The notes beneath the pieces were generated by a model that saw nothing but the letters and a program-made list of their open reading frames with translations, made no database searches and was not told where the DNA came from. Shown one piece after another: positions 5,418 through 5,841 of a DNA stretch of 5,841 nt. Every line of letters starts with the position of its first letter. Within the stretch, counting starts at the first letter, position 1. The stretch spans positions 1 to 5,841 of the forward strand of contig JAITMN010000023.1 of assembly GCA_031277355.1 (NCBI GenBank), written 5' to 3'. Position numbers and translations under genes: made by a program. This DNA is from Nevskiaceae bacterium. GTDB taxonomy: Bacteria; Pseudomonadota; Gammaproteobacteria; Steroidobacterales; Steroidobacteraceae.

Positions 5418-5841
5418 ATGGACGCCGCGATCGCGCAGGCGCTGGGCGCAGATCGCACGCTGGTGGTGTCTTCGCGGCACCGGGCCGCCGCGTTGCAGCG
5501 CGCCTGGGCGCGTGCGCGGCGCGAAGCAGGCGATGCGGTTTGGCGCACGCCCGAGATTCTTTCCTTTGAGGCTTGGTTCATTCGTCAGTGGCGGCGTGCG
5601 CGCGAGGCCGGAGGCTTGGCGTGTGCGCTGCAATTGCTGAGCACGGCGCAGGAGCGGCGTTTGTGGACGCAGGTGCTGGATCAGATGTCGCTGCGCGAGG
5701 GGGCGGGCGAGGGCGGATTGCGCGCGCACTCGGCCTCGTTGATGCAGGCGGCGACGCGCGCGCGGCGCGATCTGCTTGATCTGGCTTCAGGGGCGTTGAG
5801 CGTTGAGGAACGATTGCTCGTGGAGGCGCTGGCAGAAGTGG
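5418..5841 (+). CDS. AddB-like DNA repair protein (TIGR03623-type), N-terminal part, cut by window edge
   Basis: The frame is open from ATG 5418 to the last base, giving 141 visible residues. An in-frame TGA at 5403-5405 limits the start. The sequence TLVVSSRHRAAALQRAWARA (14-33), then WRTPEILSFEAWFIRQW (42-58) and LLSTAQERRLWTQVL (73-87), resembles the N-terminus of the roughly 900-residue proteobacterial proteins described as probable DNA repair proteins related to AddB. AddB is the nuclease/scanning subunit of the AddAB double-strand-break repair complex. No Walker A motif (GxxxxGKT) is visible where Bacillus AddB has one, so this end is probably not an active ATPase. The expected C-terminal PD-(D/E)XK nuclease domain lies outside the window. 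The ribosome site is weak (GGCAGG just upstream). It starts 35 bp after the aminotransferase stop with no terminator, so cotranscription is likely. The reading frame is solid; the family is from recalled similarity and moderately sure. Confidence 0.75.
   Translation, partial: MDAAIAQALGADRTLVVSSRHRAAALQRAWARARREAGDAVWRTPEILSFEAWFIRQWRRAREAGGLACALQLLSTAQERRLWTQVLDQMSLREGAGEGGLRAHSASLMQAATRARRDLLDLASGALSVEERLLVEALAEV

Noticed and set aside
5391..5729. Minus-strand open frames in the right end
   Set aside because: They are antisense to the AddB-like frame, which has recognisable sequence blocks. The antisense translations are R/A/Q-rich with no domain.

Overview
The window looks like ordinary chromosomal DNA of a GC-rich Gram-negative proteobacterium. 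ExbD implies an outer membrane and TonB-type energy transduction, and the TPR protein has a classical Sec signal peptide. An AlaA-type aminotransferase, an EtfB/EtfA pair and an AddB-like DNA repair protein of the beta/gammaproteobacterial kind point to Gammaproteobacteria (Xanthomonadales/Nevskiales-like) or possibly Betaproteobacteria. That placement is inference from gene families; no marker gene is present. No tRNA, rRNA, CRISPR array, insertion sequence, integrase or phage gene was seen. Every gap between genes is shorter than 300 bases.

Left, plus strand (1-2300): the 3' part of an exbD gene enters from the left edge and ends at a good intrinsic terminator. After a 141-bp gap with a plausible promoter comes a gene for a secreted, alanine/lysine-rich TPR protein (413 aa). 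It is followed 14 bp later by a Prx5-type peroxiredoxin (160 aa), probably cotranscribed. The peroxiredoxin start has no clear Shine-Dalgarno and lies in the loop of a predicted hairpin.

Middle, minus strand (2279-3994): a two-gene etfB-etfA operon encodes both subunits of the electron transfer flavoprotein, which passes electrons from acyl-CoA and other flavoprotein dehydrogenases to ETF-ubiquinone oxidoreductase. The last codons of etfA overlap the peroxiredoxin gene tail to tail by 22 bp, which leaves no room for a dedicated terminator.

Right, plus strand (4093-5841): across a 98-bp divergent intergenic region lies an AlaA-like PLP-dependent aminotransferase (429 aa). The start of a large AddB-like DNA repair gene follows and is cut by the right edge; it has no long ORF closed inside the window but reads open from an ATG at 5418.

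The genes are mostly housekeeping functions: TonB energisation, peroxide detoxification, flavoprotein electron transfer, alanine metabolism and DNA repair. I do not see a clearly new biological system. The points worth a second look are regulatory and architectural: the start-codon hairpin, the convergent overlap, a symmetric divergent -10 element, the twin ribosome-site-like motifs of the etf genes, and the uncharacterised TPR protein next to the exb genes.
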